Origin: Armatimonadota bacterium
GTDB taxonomy: Bacteria > Armatimonadota > Zipacnadia > UBA1398 > JAKPQA01
Length of the DNA stretch: 64,000 bases
Direction: 5' to 3'
Assembly: GCA_029547025.1 (NCBI GenBank)
Contig: JAKPQA010000022.1
Coordinates: 1 to 64,000, forward strand
Part shown: positions 54,711 to 61,683 of the stretch, in pieces
Layout of the letters: each line of letters begins with the position of its first letter
Position numbering within the stretch: the first letter of the stretch is position 1
Position numbers and translations under genes: made by a program
Notes under the pieces: model-generated
What the model was told of the DNA's origin: nothing
Seen by the model: only the letters and a program-made list of their open reading frames with translations
Databases searched by the model: none

Positions 54711-55255
54711 ATCGTCTCCACATGAATCGTGTCGTTGGTATAGACGCAGATGCCCGCCGCAATGCCCAGCGCCTCGGTGGCGATGGCCTCGGCGCCCATC
54801 TGAGTGTGCTTCGCCAGCGCCTTGGCCGCCGCCAGGGCATAGGCACCGCCCGTGCCAATGGCAGCAATGTCATCCTCGGGTCTCAACACGTCCCCCTGGC
54901 CCGACACCAGGAACAGATGCTCGGAGTCGCCCACCAGCAGCATCGCCTCGAGTCGACGGAGCATGCGGTCCGTGCGCCAGTCCCGAGCCAGTGCGTGGAC
55001 GGCCCGCTGGAGATTCCCACTGCTCTCCTCCAGCTTCTGTTCGCAACGCTCCAACAAGGTGACCGCATCCGCCACACTGCCAGCGAAGCCGGCCACGACC
55101 CGGCCGCGGAAGATCCGCTGCACCTTCTGCGCCGTCGCCTTGAGAATGGTCTCCTGGAGAGTCACCTGGCCATCCCCGGCGATGGCCAGAACGCCGTTCC
55201 GGCGCACCGCCACGATGGTGGTGCCGTGCATGCGTGCTCCCGTGTCCCGCGACAT
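54707..55255 (-). CDS. hslV: HslV peptidase of the HslUV protease
   Basis: Protein of 182 aa of the proteasome beta fold. The catalytic threonine is in [12 protein letters not shown], so a short propeptide (ending His-Gly) must be removed, as in Thermotoga-type HslV. Other conserved parts: [39 protein letters not shown] 55255 has GGGAGGGAGG upstream with 8-nt spacing; ATG 55231 (GGGAG at 5-nt spacing) would leave just Met-His-Gly before the Thr; ATG 55279 directly follows the xerC stop. Confidence 0.93.
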   Translation of the reverse strand: MSRDTGARMHGTTIVAVRRNGVLAIAGDGQVTLQETILKATAQKVQRIFRGRVVAGFAGSVADAVTLLERCEQKLEESSGNLQRAVHALARDWRTDRMLRRLEAMLLVGDSEHLFLVSGQGDVLRPEDDIAAIGTGGAYALAAAKALAKHTQMGAEAIATEALGIAAGICVYTNDTIHVETI

Positions 55256-55279
55256 CAGTGGCGCCTCCCTCCCATCCAT

Positions 55280-56173
55280 CTACGCCAGGGGGTGGGCCTG
55301 GTCATAGGCATCCCGCAGACTCCGCAAGGTGACATGGGCATAGATCTGAGTCGTCGACAGACTGCTGTGCCCCAGTAGCTCCTGGATGGCCCTCAGATCG
55401 GCCCCGTTCTCGAGCATGTGTGTCGCATAGCTGTGCCGCAATGTGTGTGGTGAGGTCTGGGCACGCTCCCCGACCCTCAGGGCATACTTCCGCACGATCC
55501 GCTCGATCCCCCGAACCGAGAGACGCCCACCTCGGCTGTTCAGCCAAAGGTCCTTCCGTCCCAGGTCCTCGATCCTCTTCGATCGTGCCGCCAGGACCGG
55601 CCGCCCCCGCGCCCGATACGCCTCCACAGCAGCCAGAGCGTACCGGCCGACCAACACCATCCGCTCCTTACTTCCCTTACCCACCACGCGGAGGTGGTCC
55701 GAGGAGCCGTCAAGCTGATCGACGGTCAGCGACGCCACTTCGCCCACCCGAAGCCCCGTGGCGTACATCACCTCGAGCAGTGCCCGGTCCCGAAGACCCG
55801 CCGGCGAGTCGTCTGGCGCCCCCAGAAGCGCGCCAATGTGTTCGGAGTAGATGAAGTCGGGCAACGCCTTGTCGAGCTTCGGGCCCCGCACCAGAGCCGC
55901 AGGATTGAGCGTGAGATCCCCTCTCTCCCGCAGATACTCGAGGAAGCTCCGCACCGCTGCCAGCTTCCGCGCCACCGTGCGCTTCTTCCGGCCCAGTCTG
56001 TGCAGTGAGGCCACATACCGGCGCACCGTACCCACATCCGCCAGTCCGCTGGCCTCCGTCTGTCCGGCATACTCGAGAAACTCCCGAACGTCGGTCGAGT
56101 AAGCCTTCACCGTGTGCCGCGACAGGCCCCGGCCCATAAGGGCCGCCGCGAACGCGCTAGCCTGCTCCTCCAC
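55280..56173 (-). CDS. xerC: Tyrosine recombinase XerC
   Basis: Protein of 297 aa. N-terminal SAM-like core-binding domain (SRHTVKAYSTDVREFLEY). Catalytic residues of the C-terminal domain are all present: R142 (ATGLRVGEV), K166, H243 and R246 (HTLRHSYATHML), H269 (LGHSSLSTTQ) and the nucleophile Y278. Such enzymes resolve chromosome dimers at dif. The trmFO-xerC-hslVU order is widespread in bacteria, supporting a housekeeping rather than mobile role. GTG 56173 overlaps the trmFO end by 17 nt. Confidence 0.92.
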   Translation of the reverse strand: MEEQASAFAAALMGRGLSRHTVKAYSTDVREFLEYAGQTEASGLADVGTVRRYVASLHRLGRKKRTVARKLAAVRSFLEYLRERGDLTLNPAALVRGPKLDKALPDFIYSEHIGALLGAPDDSPAGLRDRALLEVMYATGLRVGEVASLTVDQLDGSSDHLRVVGKGSKERMVLVGRYALAAVEAYRARGRPVLAARSKRIEDLGRKDLWLNSRGGRLSVRGIERIVRKYALRVGERAQTSPHTLRHSYATHMLENGADLRAIQELLGHSSLSTTQIYAHVTLRSLRDAYDQAHPLA

Positions 56174-57485
56174 ACCCCACGCTCCTTGCGAACTCGTCGA
56201 TGGCCTCCAGCGCGCGGCGAGCCATCGCGGCCCGACGATCCCGCTTCGCCACCCCCTCTACCGGCGGCACCAGCCCGAAGTTCGCGTTCATGGGTTGGAA
56301 CTCTCCGGATCTCGCCGAGGTCACGTGCGACAACAGGGCCCCCGACACACTGCACTCCGGCAGCCGCACCGGATCGAGCCCCTCCGCGACCCGAAACGAG
56401 TTCAGCCCCACGTACAGCCCCGAGAGCGCTGACTCGCAGTACCCCTCCACGCCGGTGATCTGCCCCGCGAATGCGATACGGGGATCGGTCACCAGCCGAC
56501 AGAACGGATCCAGAAGCGCCGGGCTCTCGATGAAAACGTTCCGGTGCATGACCCCGTAGCGCAGAAACTCCGCCTCAGTCAAACCCGGGACCATCCGGAA
56601 GACCCGCTCCTGCTCGCCCCAACGCAGCCCCGTCTGACACCCCACCAGGTTGTACAGCGTCCCGGCCGCGTTCTCGGGCCGCAGCTGGACCACCGCATAG
56701 GGCCAACGGCCGGTTCGCGGGTCCGTCAGCCCAACCGGCCTCAACGGACCGTGTCGCAGGGCGTCGGGGTGCCGCCGCGCGATCTCCTCAACCGGCAGGC
56801 AACCCTCGAAGAACGCCCCCGGCGCGATCTCGCGCGTGGGCGAAACCGCCGCTGCAGTCAGCTCGGCGACGAAGCGCTCGTACTCCTCCTTCGACAGCGG
56901 GCAGTTGAGATAGGTCGCCTCGCCCTTACCGTGCCGGGCCGCCTCGAAAGCCACAGACCGGTCCACCGACTCCGCCGACACGATCGGCGAGACCGCATCG
57001 TAGAAGTGCAGGAAACCGCGGCCTACGACGGCGCGGATCGCCTCGGACATGGCGGGAGACGTCATCGGACCGGTCGCGACAATTGTGGTCACTCCATCCC
57101 CACAAACCTCCCGCGCCTCCGCACGCACCAGGTGAACCGTCTCAAGCGCGAGCAGCTTCGATTCCACGCGACTCGAGAACCGCACTCGGTCCACGGCCAG
57201 TGCCGAGCCCGCCGGGACGGCGCACTCATCGGCACACGAGATGATCAGCGACCCAAGCCGCCGCATCTCCTCCTTCAGGATGCCCTGGGCCCGGTCAAGG
57301 GCGTTCGAGCGAAGAGAGTTACTGCAGACCAACTCAGCCAGGCCGCTGGTCGCATGGGCGGCCGTGCCGACCAGTGGGCGCATCTCCACGAGCTCCACGG
57401 CCACCCCGCGCGATGCCAACTGCCAGGCCGCCTCGCAACCTGCCAGCCCGCCGCCGATGACTCGAATGCCCGCCGATCCACCCAT
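56157..57485 (-). CDS. trmFO: Folate-dependent tRNA (uracil-54) methyltransferase TrmFO
   Basis: Protein of 442 aa. FAD-binding loop IRVIGGGLAGCEAAWQLA, then ELVEMRP, LVCSNSLRSN, the middle segment FEGCLPVEEIARRHPDALRHGPLRPVGL and the C-terminal FAGQITGVEGYCESALSG with MNANFGL. It forms m5U54 in tRNA using methylene-tetrahydrofolate. ATG 57485 lies 9 nt from a TATAAT on the same strand, so it is translated from an almost leaderless transcript; it is the first gene of the long envelope block. Confidence 0.95.
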   Translation of the reverse strand: MGGSAGIRVIGGGLAGCEAAWQLASRGVAVELVEMRPLVGTAAHATSGLAELVCSNSLRSNALDRAQGILKEEMRRLGSLIISCADECAVPAGSALAVDRVRFSSRVESKLLALETVHLVRAEAREVCGDGVTTIVATGPMTSPAMSEAIRAVVGRGFLHFYDAVSPIVSAESVDRSVAFEAARHGKGEATYLNCPLSKEEYERFVAELTAAAVSPTREIAPGAFFEGCLPVEEIARRHPDALRHGPLRPVGLTDPRTGRWPYAVVQLRPENAAGTLYNLVGCQTGLRWGEQERVFRMVPGLTEAEFLRYGVMHRNVFIESPALLDPFCRLVTDPRIAFAGQITGVEGYCESALSGLYVGLNSFRVAEGLDPVRLPECSVSGALLSHVTSARSGEFQPMNANFGLVPPVEGVAKRDRRAAMARRALEAIDEFARSVGCGGAG

Positions 57486-57494
57486 GGTGGAGCG

Positions 57495-57500
57495 ATTATA
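57495..57500 (-). promoter_or_regulatory. TATAAT -10 element of trmFO, leaderless geometry
   Basis: On the minus strand TATAAT (57500-57495) ends 9 nt before the trmFO ATG. No -35 match is seen 16-18 bp further upstream. This may be the promoter of the whole trmFO-to-ftsQ block. Confidence 0.6.
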
Positions 57501-57568
57501 CGTCACCGCCCCGCGCAGGCGGCTCGGCACCCCTCACCGAATCCGCGAGCGATGGAGGTGGTACGCCC

Positions 57569-58231
57569 ATGACACGGCGCGAGTTCGGAAAGTTGGCCGC
57601 GACGGGACTGCCCATGCTCGGCGCATCCCTCGCCGCTGCGAACGACGACGTCATCGAGGGCTACTTTGGGGCCGCGAATGACCACCTGCGCCGCATACGG
57701 TCCGACCGGGCCGGCCAGATCGGCCGCGCGGCGCGGCGGCTCGCCGGACGGGTGGCGGAGGGAGGACGCCTCTTCATCTTCGACTCCCGAGGGGGCTATG
57801 TGTCTGAGGCGCTGGGGCGGGCCGGCGGACTCATGGCCATCGCAGCGCTCCCGGCGGACGCCGCTGGAGTCACCGCCAGGGACGCGGTGATCGTTGTGGC
57901 CGACGACCGGCCGGACGCCGCCGCCATCGCCAGCGCCCAGGCCGCTCGTGCAGCCGGCGCCTTCGTGGCGGGCATCGGCCCGGCCACCGGCACCGACAAC
58001 AGCCTGGCAGCGGCGTGCCACGCCACCATCGACAACACCCTTGATGGCGGCGCCGGCAACCCTCTCTCCGGGGTGCTCAACACCGCCATCCTCTGGGCGC
58101 TCATCGCCGGCTACATCGAGGCCATGGAGGCCCGGGGGAAGCCGCCACATATCTGGATGAGCATCAAGCGCCCGGGATCCAAGGCTTTCAACGACGCGGC
58201 TCTGGCCGACACGGCGAAGGTGGGGTACTAG
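57569..58231 (+). CDS. SIS-domain protein with Tat-like signal
   Basis: Protein of 220 aa. The N-terminus MTRREFGKLAATGLPMLGAS has a twin-arginine motif (T-R-R-E-F-G-K) and a following weakly hydrophobic stretch with an Ala-Ala-Ala end, as in Tat signals. The rest reads as a sugar-isomerase (SIS_2-like) domain: RRLAGRVAEGGRLFIFDSRGGYVSEAL and RAAGAFVAGIGPATGTDNSLAAA. SIS domains bind phosphosugars and are normally cytoplasmic. GGAGG (57554-57558) precedes ATG 57569. Paralogous partner of the next gene, 2 bp downstream. Confidence 0.65.
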   Translation: MTRREFGKLAATGLPMLGASLAAANDDVIEGYFGAANDHLRRIRSDRAGQIGRAARRLAGRVAEGGRLFIFDSRGGYVSEALGRAGGLMAIAALPADAAGVTARDAVIVVADDRPDAAAIASAQAARAAGAFVAGIGPATGTDNSLAAACHATIDNTLDGGAGNPLSGVLNTAILWALIAGYIEAMEARGKPPHIWMSIKRPGSKAFNDAALADTAKVGY

Positions 58232-58233
58232 CC

Positions 58234-58791
58234 ATGGGCTACGCCGAAGCCTATCTGGATGCGGTCCGTGCCAACCTGGAGAAGGTGGCCCAGCGCGAGG
58301 CGGAGCGGCTGCGCCAGGCTGCGGCACGTATCGCCGGCGCCATCGCGGCGGGGCACCGAGCCTTCGAGTTCCTGCAAGGGCACTTCCTGCCCATCGAGGC
58401 CGCGCGGGGCCACGAGGACCGCCCACTGGTGTTCACGCCGATCACGCTGCCCGATGCCGCCCACCTGCGGCCGGGCGACGTGCTGGTCATGAGTCACCAG
58501 TACGGTGTGCTCCCCGAGTGTGTCGACATGGCATTCGCCGCCAGGCGCCATGGAGCCTACATCGTGGCCATGTGCCCGCCCAGCGACCCAGCGGTGATCG
58601 TCCGGTCACACCCATCAGGCAAGTCAGTGCCCGACCTGGCCGACCTGGTCATCAGCACGCACATCCCCGCGGGGGACGTCGCCCTCCAGGTCCCCGCCGG
58701 GGGGCCGGGAGCCTGTCCCACGTCGGGAACGATCCAGGCCGCGATGCACTGGGCACTGGTCTGCGCGGTGGCAGAACGACTGAGACCATAG
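58234..58791 (+). CDS. SIS-domain protein, paralogue of its neighbour
   Basis: Protein of 185 aa without signal. It opens AEAYLDAVRANLEKV and continues AARIAGAIAAGHRAFEFLQGHFLPIEAARG, then LRPGDVLVMSHQYGVLPECVDMAFAARRHGAYIVAM. This is the SIS_2-like layout (helix, strand with Gly-His/Gly-Ser loop) found in phosphoheptose-isomerase relatives. The usual Ser-rich phosphosugar loop is poorly conserved, so catalysis is uncertain. It starts 2 bp after the preceding SIS gene and is followed by a strong hairpin. The two probably act as a pair. Confidence 0.65.
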   Translation: MGYAEAYLDAVRANLEKVAQREAERLRQAAARIAGAIAAGHRAFEFLQGHFLPIEAARGHEDRPLVFTPITLPDAAHLRPGDVLVMSHQYGVLPECVDMAFAARRHGAYIVAMCPPSDPAVIVRSHPSGKSVPDLADLVISTHIPAGDVALQVPAGGPGACPTSGTIQAAMHWALVCAVAERLRP

Positions 58792-58800
58792 CGAAGTAGG

Positions 58801-58827
58801 TGCCGGGCGGGCGTCTACCGCCCGGCA
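58801..58827 (+). terminator. Perfect 10-bp hairpin after the SIS pair
   Basis: TGCCGGGCGG and CCGCCCGGCA form a perfect 10-bp stem with loop GCGTCTA, 9 nt after the second SIS gene stop. There is no T-tract. It lies in the convergent gap before the ThuA-like gene and could stop transcription from both sides. Confidence 0.65.
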
Positions 58828-58873
58828 TATACTTCGGTGGCCATATGAGCATCTAGGCTGACCAGCCGAGAGG

Positions 58874-59497
58874 CTAGCCGCGAGCCGCCCACACCGTTCC
58901 CCGCTGCAGCAGCGTCTTGAAGTAGCTGTTCTGGCACGCCGGGCCGTCATGGCCCAGTGCGAGGTAGAACACCCGGCCGCTACCCCACGGCTTGGTCCAT
59001 GCCACGGGGCGGGCGATTCCCTGGTAGAGCGCCGTGGCGAGAACATGGTTTCGCGGGTCGTAGTCCGTGATGTACTGCTCATCGCGCACCATGAACTCGT
59101 CCAGGCCCTCCGTGATGGGATGCTCGGCGTCGAGTACGCTGACCTGGTAGTCGCGATAGTGCGGATGCGTCACGAACCAGCCCCCCACCATCGCCCGGTA
59201 CTCGGGGCACTCGCGGAACGAGTCGCCGGCCGAGTGAATGCCGACGTACCCTCGGCCCGAGGCCACGAATCCCAGCAGGCCATCCCGCTGCGGGCCGGTG
59301 ATCTCGCCAATGGTGTAGTAGAACACGATGACCTCATAGGGGTCGAGGTTGGGCGCGGTCAGACAGTCCAGGTCCTCGTTGACGCGTGTCACGTCGAAGT
59401 GCCCCGCCTCAGTCAGTGCCGCCTCCGCAGCGTCCGTGCAGGCGCGCCAGTCGTGGATCTCGCCGCCACCAAACAGCAGGGTCTTGATCTTGGGCAC
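58874..59497 (-). CDS. ThuA-like domain protein
   Basis: Protein of 207 aa with the glutamine-amidotransferase-like ThuA pattern: LLFGGGEIHDWRACTDA, DPYEVIVFYYTIGEITG, GRGYVGIHSAGDSF, a segment FVTHPHYRDYQVSVLDAEHPITEGLDEF and GRVFYLALGHDG. ThuA-like proteins are frequent in Planctomycetes, Verrucomicrobia and Armatimonadetes and are linked to sugar utilisation. No signal peptide. GTG 59497 with GGAGAGGA upstream. It is 116 bp downstream of the sigma-factor gene. Confidence 0.85.
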   Translation of the reverse strand: MPKIKTLLFGGGEIHDWRACTDAAEAALTEAGHFDVTRVNEDLDCLTAPNLDPYEVIVFYYTIGEITGPQRDGLLGFVASGRGYVGIHSAGDSFRECPEYRAMVGGWFVTHPHYRDYQVSVLDAEHPITEGLDEFMVRDEQYITDYDPRNHVLATALYQGIARPVAWTKPWGSGRVFYLALGHDGPACQNSYFKTLLQRGTVWAARG

Positions 59498-59613
59498 GAT
59501 GGGAGCGTCCTCTCCGTCGGGTGATCGTTGGGTTGTGGGCCAGAATGCAGCCCCGGAGGGGATTCGGGTGCCGACGGGCCCGAGACCTTCGACCTTTTTC
59601 CGCTGATCGCCCG

Positions 59614-60285
59614 CTACGCAGCCAGGTAAGGCTGCAGCGAGTCCTCGAGCTTGCGGCGAGCGCGATAGATGAGCGACTTGGCGCTCCCAACACTCCCATC
59701 GATGCGAGCGGCGATCTCTTCCATCGACAACCCATCGCGTTCACGCAGCAAGAAGGCGTCTCGCGATGCCGCCGTCAGCGCCCTGAGCCCCTTGCGGTAG
59801 GCCCGGTTGAGCTCATTCACTTGGGCGCTGGAAACCGGATCCGACCGAGTGTCGGGAAGCTCGCAGGCCGCGGCATCCTCACCGCCGGGTCCCGGCTCGT
59901 CCATCGAGACGAAGGTCAGGCGGCCGCGGCGCCGGAGGTAGTCGATGCACGCGTGCCGGGCGATCACCGATACCCAGGTGGCGAACCGGCTGGGATTGGA
60001 CAGCTCCCACAAGCTCGTACAGGCTTTCACAATGACATCCTGTTCGAGGTCGTCGGCGTCCTCGGGGTGCGAGACCCGGCTGCGGATCACCCGGCGGATC
60101 CGGAGCCGATGGCGCCGCACGAGCTCGTCGAACGCCGCGCGGTCGCCACCTCGAGCGGATCGCACCAAGTCGCCGTCGTCGGCCGCTGCCAGCGCGGCGT
60201 CCGGCCGGGCACCGACCCATGCCGAGGGGGCTGAGCCGAACTGCGTACACGTTGTTGCGTGGCGCTCCAGGACCAAGGTTGCCAT
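59614..60285 (-). CDS. ECF-type RNA polymerase sigma factor
   Basis: Protein of 223 aa. Sigma2: AFDELVRRHRLRIRRVIRSR, DADDLEQDVIVKACTSLWEL and FATWVSVIARHACIDYLRRR. Sigma4: SRDAFLLRERDGLSMEEIAARIDGSVGSAKSLIYRARRKLED, the helix-turn-helix of ECF sigma factors. No anti-sigma gene is adjacent. The N-terminal 45 residues are an extension with unknown role. ATG 60285 was chosen; the frame runs upstream to 60489 but without a plausible start. It is divergent from the Trm112-like gene. Confidence 0.88.
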   Translation of the reverse strand: MATLVLERHATTCTQFGSAPSAWVGARPDAALAAADDGDLVRSARGGDRAAFDELVRRHRLRIRRVIRSRVSHPEDADDLEQDVIVKACTSLWELSNPSRFATWVSVIARHACIDYLRRRGRLTFVSMDEPGPGGEDAAACELPDTRSDPVSSAQVNELNRAYRKGLRALTAASRDAFLLRERDGLSMEEIAARIDGSVGSAKSLIYRARRKLEDSLQPYLAA

Positions 60286-60534
60286 CCGACTCACTCGCTC
60301 TCTCTCCCGCGCGCCGGTCCAGGTTTTGGTCGCGCGCGATACCGAGGGAGTGTGACTGCAACGAGATTGCCAGCCGTGAACGGCCCACCGGGGCGACGGG
60401 CGGGTGAGGCTGCCCAGGACTTGGTGGAATCCACCAACTCGCCGCGGTCTCCATGGATGGCAGGAGGGTGGCCGTGGTGCCCTGAACACAGAGGCGCCCG
60501 GCGCGCCCCAACCGGTGCGAGGAGGGAACCGTCC

Positions 60535-60720
60535 GTGATCTCCAAGGAGTTACTCGAGATACTTGTGTGCCCCGCCTGCCGCGGCGAACTGGACTATGAG
60601 CCCGATGTGAGGCTGACCTGCCGAAGCTGTGGGAAGTCGTACCCCATCCGCGACGGTATCCCCATCATGCTGGTCGACGGAGAGGGGGCCGAGCCGCAGG
60701 GCGGCGAGGGTGATGCCTGA
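60535..60720 (+). CDS. Trm112-like zinc-ribbon protein
   Basis: Protein of 61 aa: ELLEILVCPACRGELDYE, then LTCRSCGKSYPIRDGIPIML. Two CxxC pairs make a zinc ribbon; the LLEIL...IPIML frame is that of Trm112/YcaR proteins. In eukaryotes and archaea Trm112 is an activating partner of methyltransferases; the bacterial role is less clear, although such genes often lie in polysaccharide or lipid operons. GTG 60535 has GGAGGG upstream with 8-nt spacing. It overlaps the next gene by 8 nt. Confidence 0.83.
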   Translation: MISKELLEILVCPACRGELDYEPDVRLTCRSCGKSYPIRDGIPIMLVDGEGAEPQGGEGDA

Positions 60721-61663
60721 GGGTGGCGGCGGAGCGTCTCGAGCCCTGACCGCTGGATCCGAGAACCCCGTGGATGTATCGATCTGCTTCGTCAACTGGC
60801 GTACCGCTGACGACCTTATCGGATGTGTGCGCTCGATTGAGGCCCACCCCCCGGCCTGCAGCTACGACGTATGGATCGTCGACAATGACTCGGGCGATGG
60901 CTCCGTCGAGCGTCTGCGGGCGGAGCTGCCGGGGGCGCGCCTGATCGCGAACTCCGCCAACGTCGGTTTCGGCCGGGCCGCCAACCAGGCGATCGCGTCC
61001 AGCACCGGACGTTATGTGCTTCTGCTGAACCCTGACATGGTGGTGGATCCGGGCGCCGTCGACACACTGGTGGCCTTCATGGACTCGGAAGCACACGCGG
61101 GGGCGATCGGGGGGGCCATGCGTGCCCCGGACGGTCGGCGGCATCACTCGTGCCGGCGCTTTCCCGTGCCCTGGGCCGCTCTGGTCCGGGGCACCTTTCT
61201 CGAGACGCTCCTGCCGCGGGATCGCCGGGTCCGCGAGTATCTCATGGAGGACTGGGACCACTCCTCGGTCCGCGAGGTCGACTGGTTGAGCGGCGCCTGC
61301 CTGATGCTGCGTCGAGAAGCGCTCGACCAAGTGGGTGTCTTTGACGCACGGTATTTCATGTATCTTGAGGACACGGATCTATGCCTGCGCATGCACCGGT
61401 CGGGCTGGGGTGTCTATTACGTGCCGTCGGCGGGGTTCGTCCACACGATCGGGCGCAGCAGTGACCAAGCGCAGCCCCGGATGATCCTGGCTCATCACCG
61501 GAGCATGTGCCAGTACTACTGCAAGCACATGGCCCGGGGTTTGGGCCTGCTGCTGGTGCCCCTTGCCCTGGCCGCGATCGGGGCCCGGTGTCTGCTCGTT
61601 CTCGCAAAGAACCGGATGCTGTGGTGGCGGACCACACGGATTGCCGGCACCAACAAGACGTGA
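60713..61663 (+). CDS. Family 2 glycosyltransferase
   Basis: Protein of 316 aa. GT-A fold: DVSICFVNWRTADDLIGCV at the start, DVWIVDNDSGDGSVE (DxD-type nucleotide-sugar site), NVGFGRAANQAI, RYVLLLNPDMVVDPGA and, later, FDARYFMYLEDTDLCLRMHRSGW. These blocks fit rhamnosyltransferase-like GT2 enzymes of surface polysaccharides. A hydrophobic helix near the C-terminus (about 277-295) may anchor it. ATG 60713 overlaps the Trm112 stop (ATGCCTGA). Confidence 0.9.
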   Translation: MPEGGGGASRALTAGSENPVDVSICFVNWRTADDLIGCVRSIEAHPPACSYDVWIVDNDSGDGSVERLRAELPGARLIANSANVGFGRAANQAIASSTGRYVLLLNPDMVVDPGAVDTLVAFMDSEAHAGAIGGAMRAPDGRRHHSCRRFPVPWAALVRGTFLETLLPRDRRVREYLMEDWDHSSVREVDWLSGACLMLRREALDQVGVFDARYFMYLEDTDLCLRMHRSGWGVYYVPSAGFVHTIGRSSDQAQPRMILAHHRSMCQYYCKHMARGLGLLLVPLALAAIGARCLLVLAKNRMLWWRTTRIAGTNKT

Positions 61664-61683
61664 GGAGACCCCGGCCCACTGAT

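Noticed and set aside
55280-56173. Tyrosine recombinase as a sign of a mobile element
   Set aside because: It sits in the conserved trmFO-xerC-hslVU order with no attachment-site repeats or cargo, so it is the housekeeping XerC.
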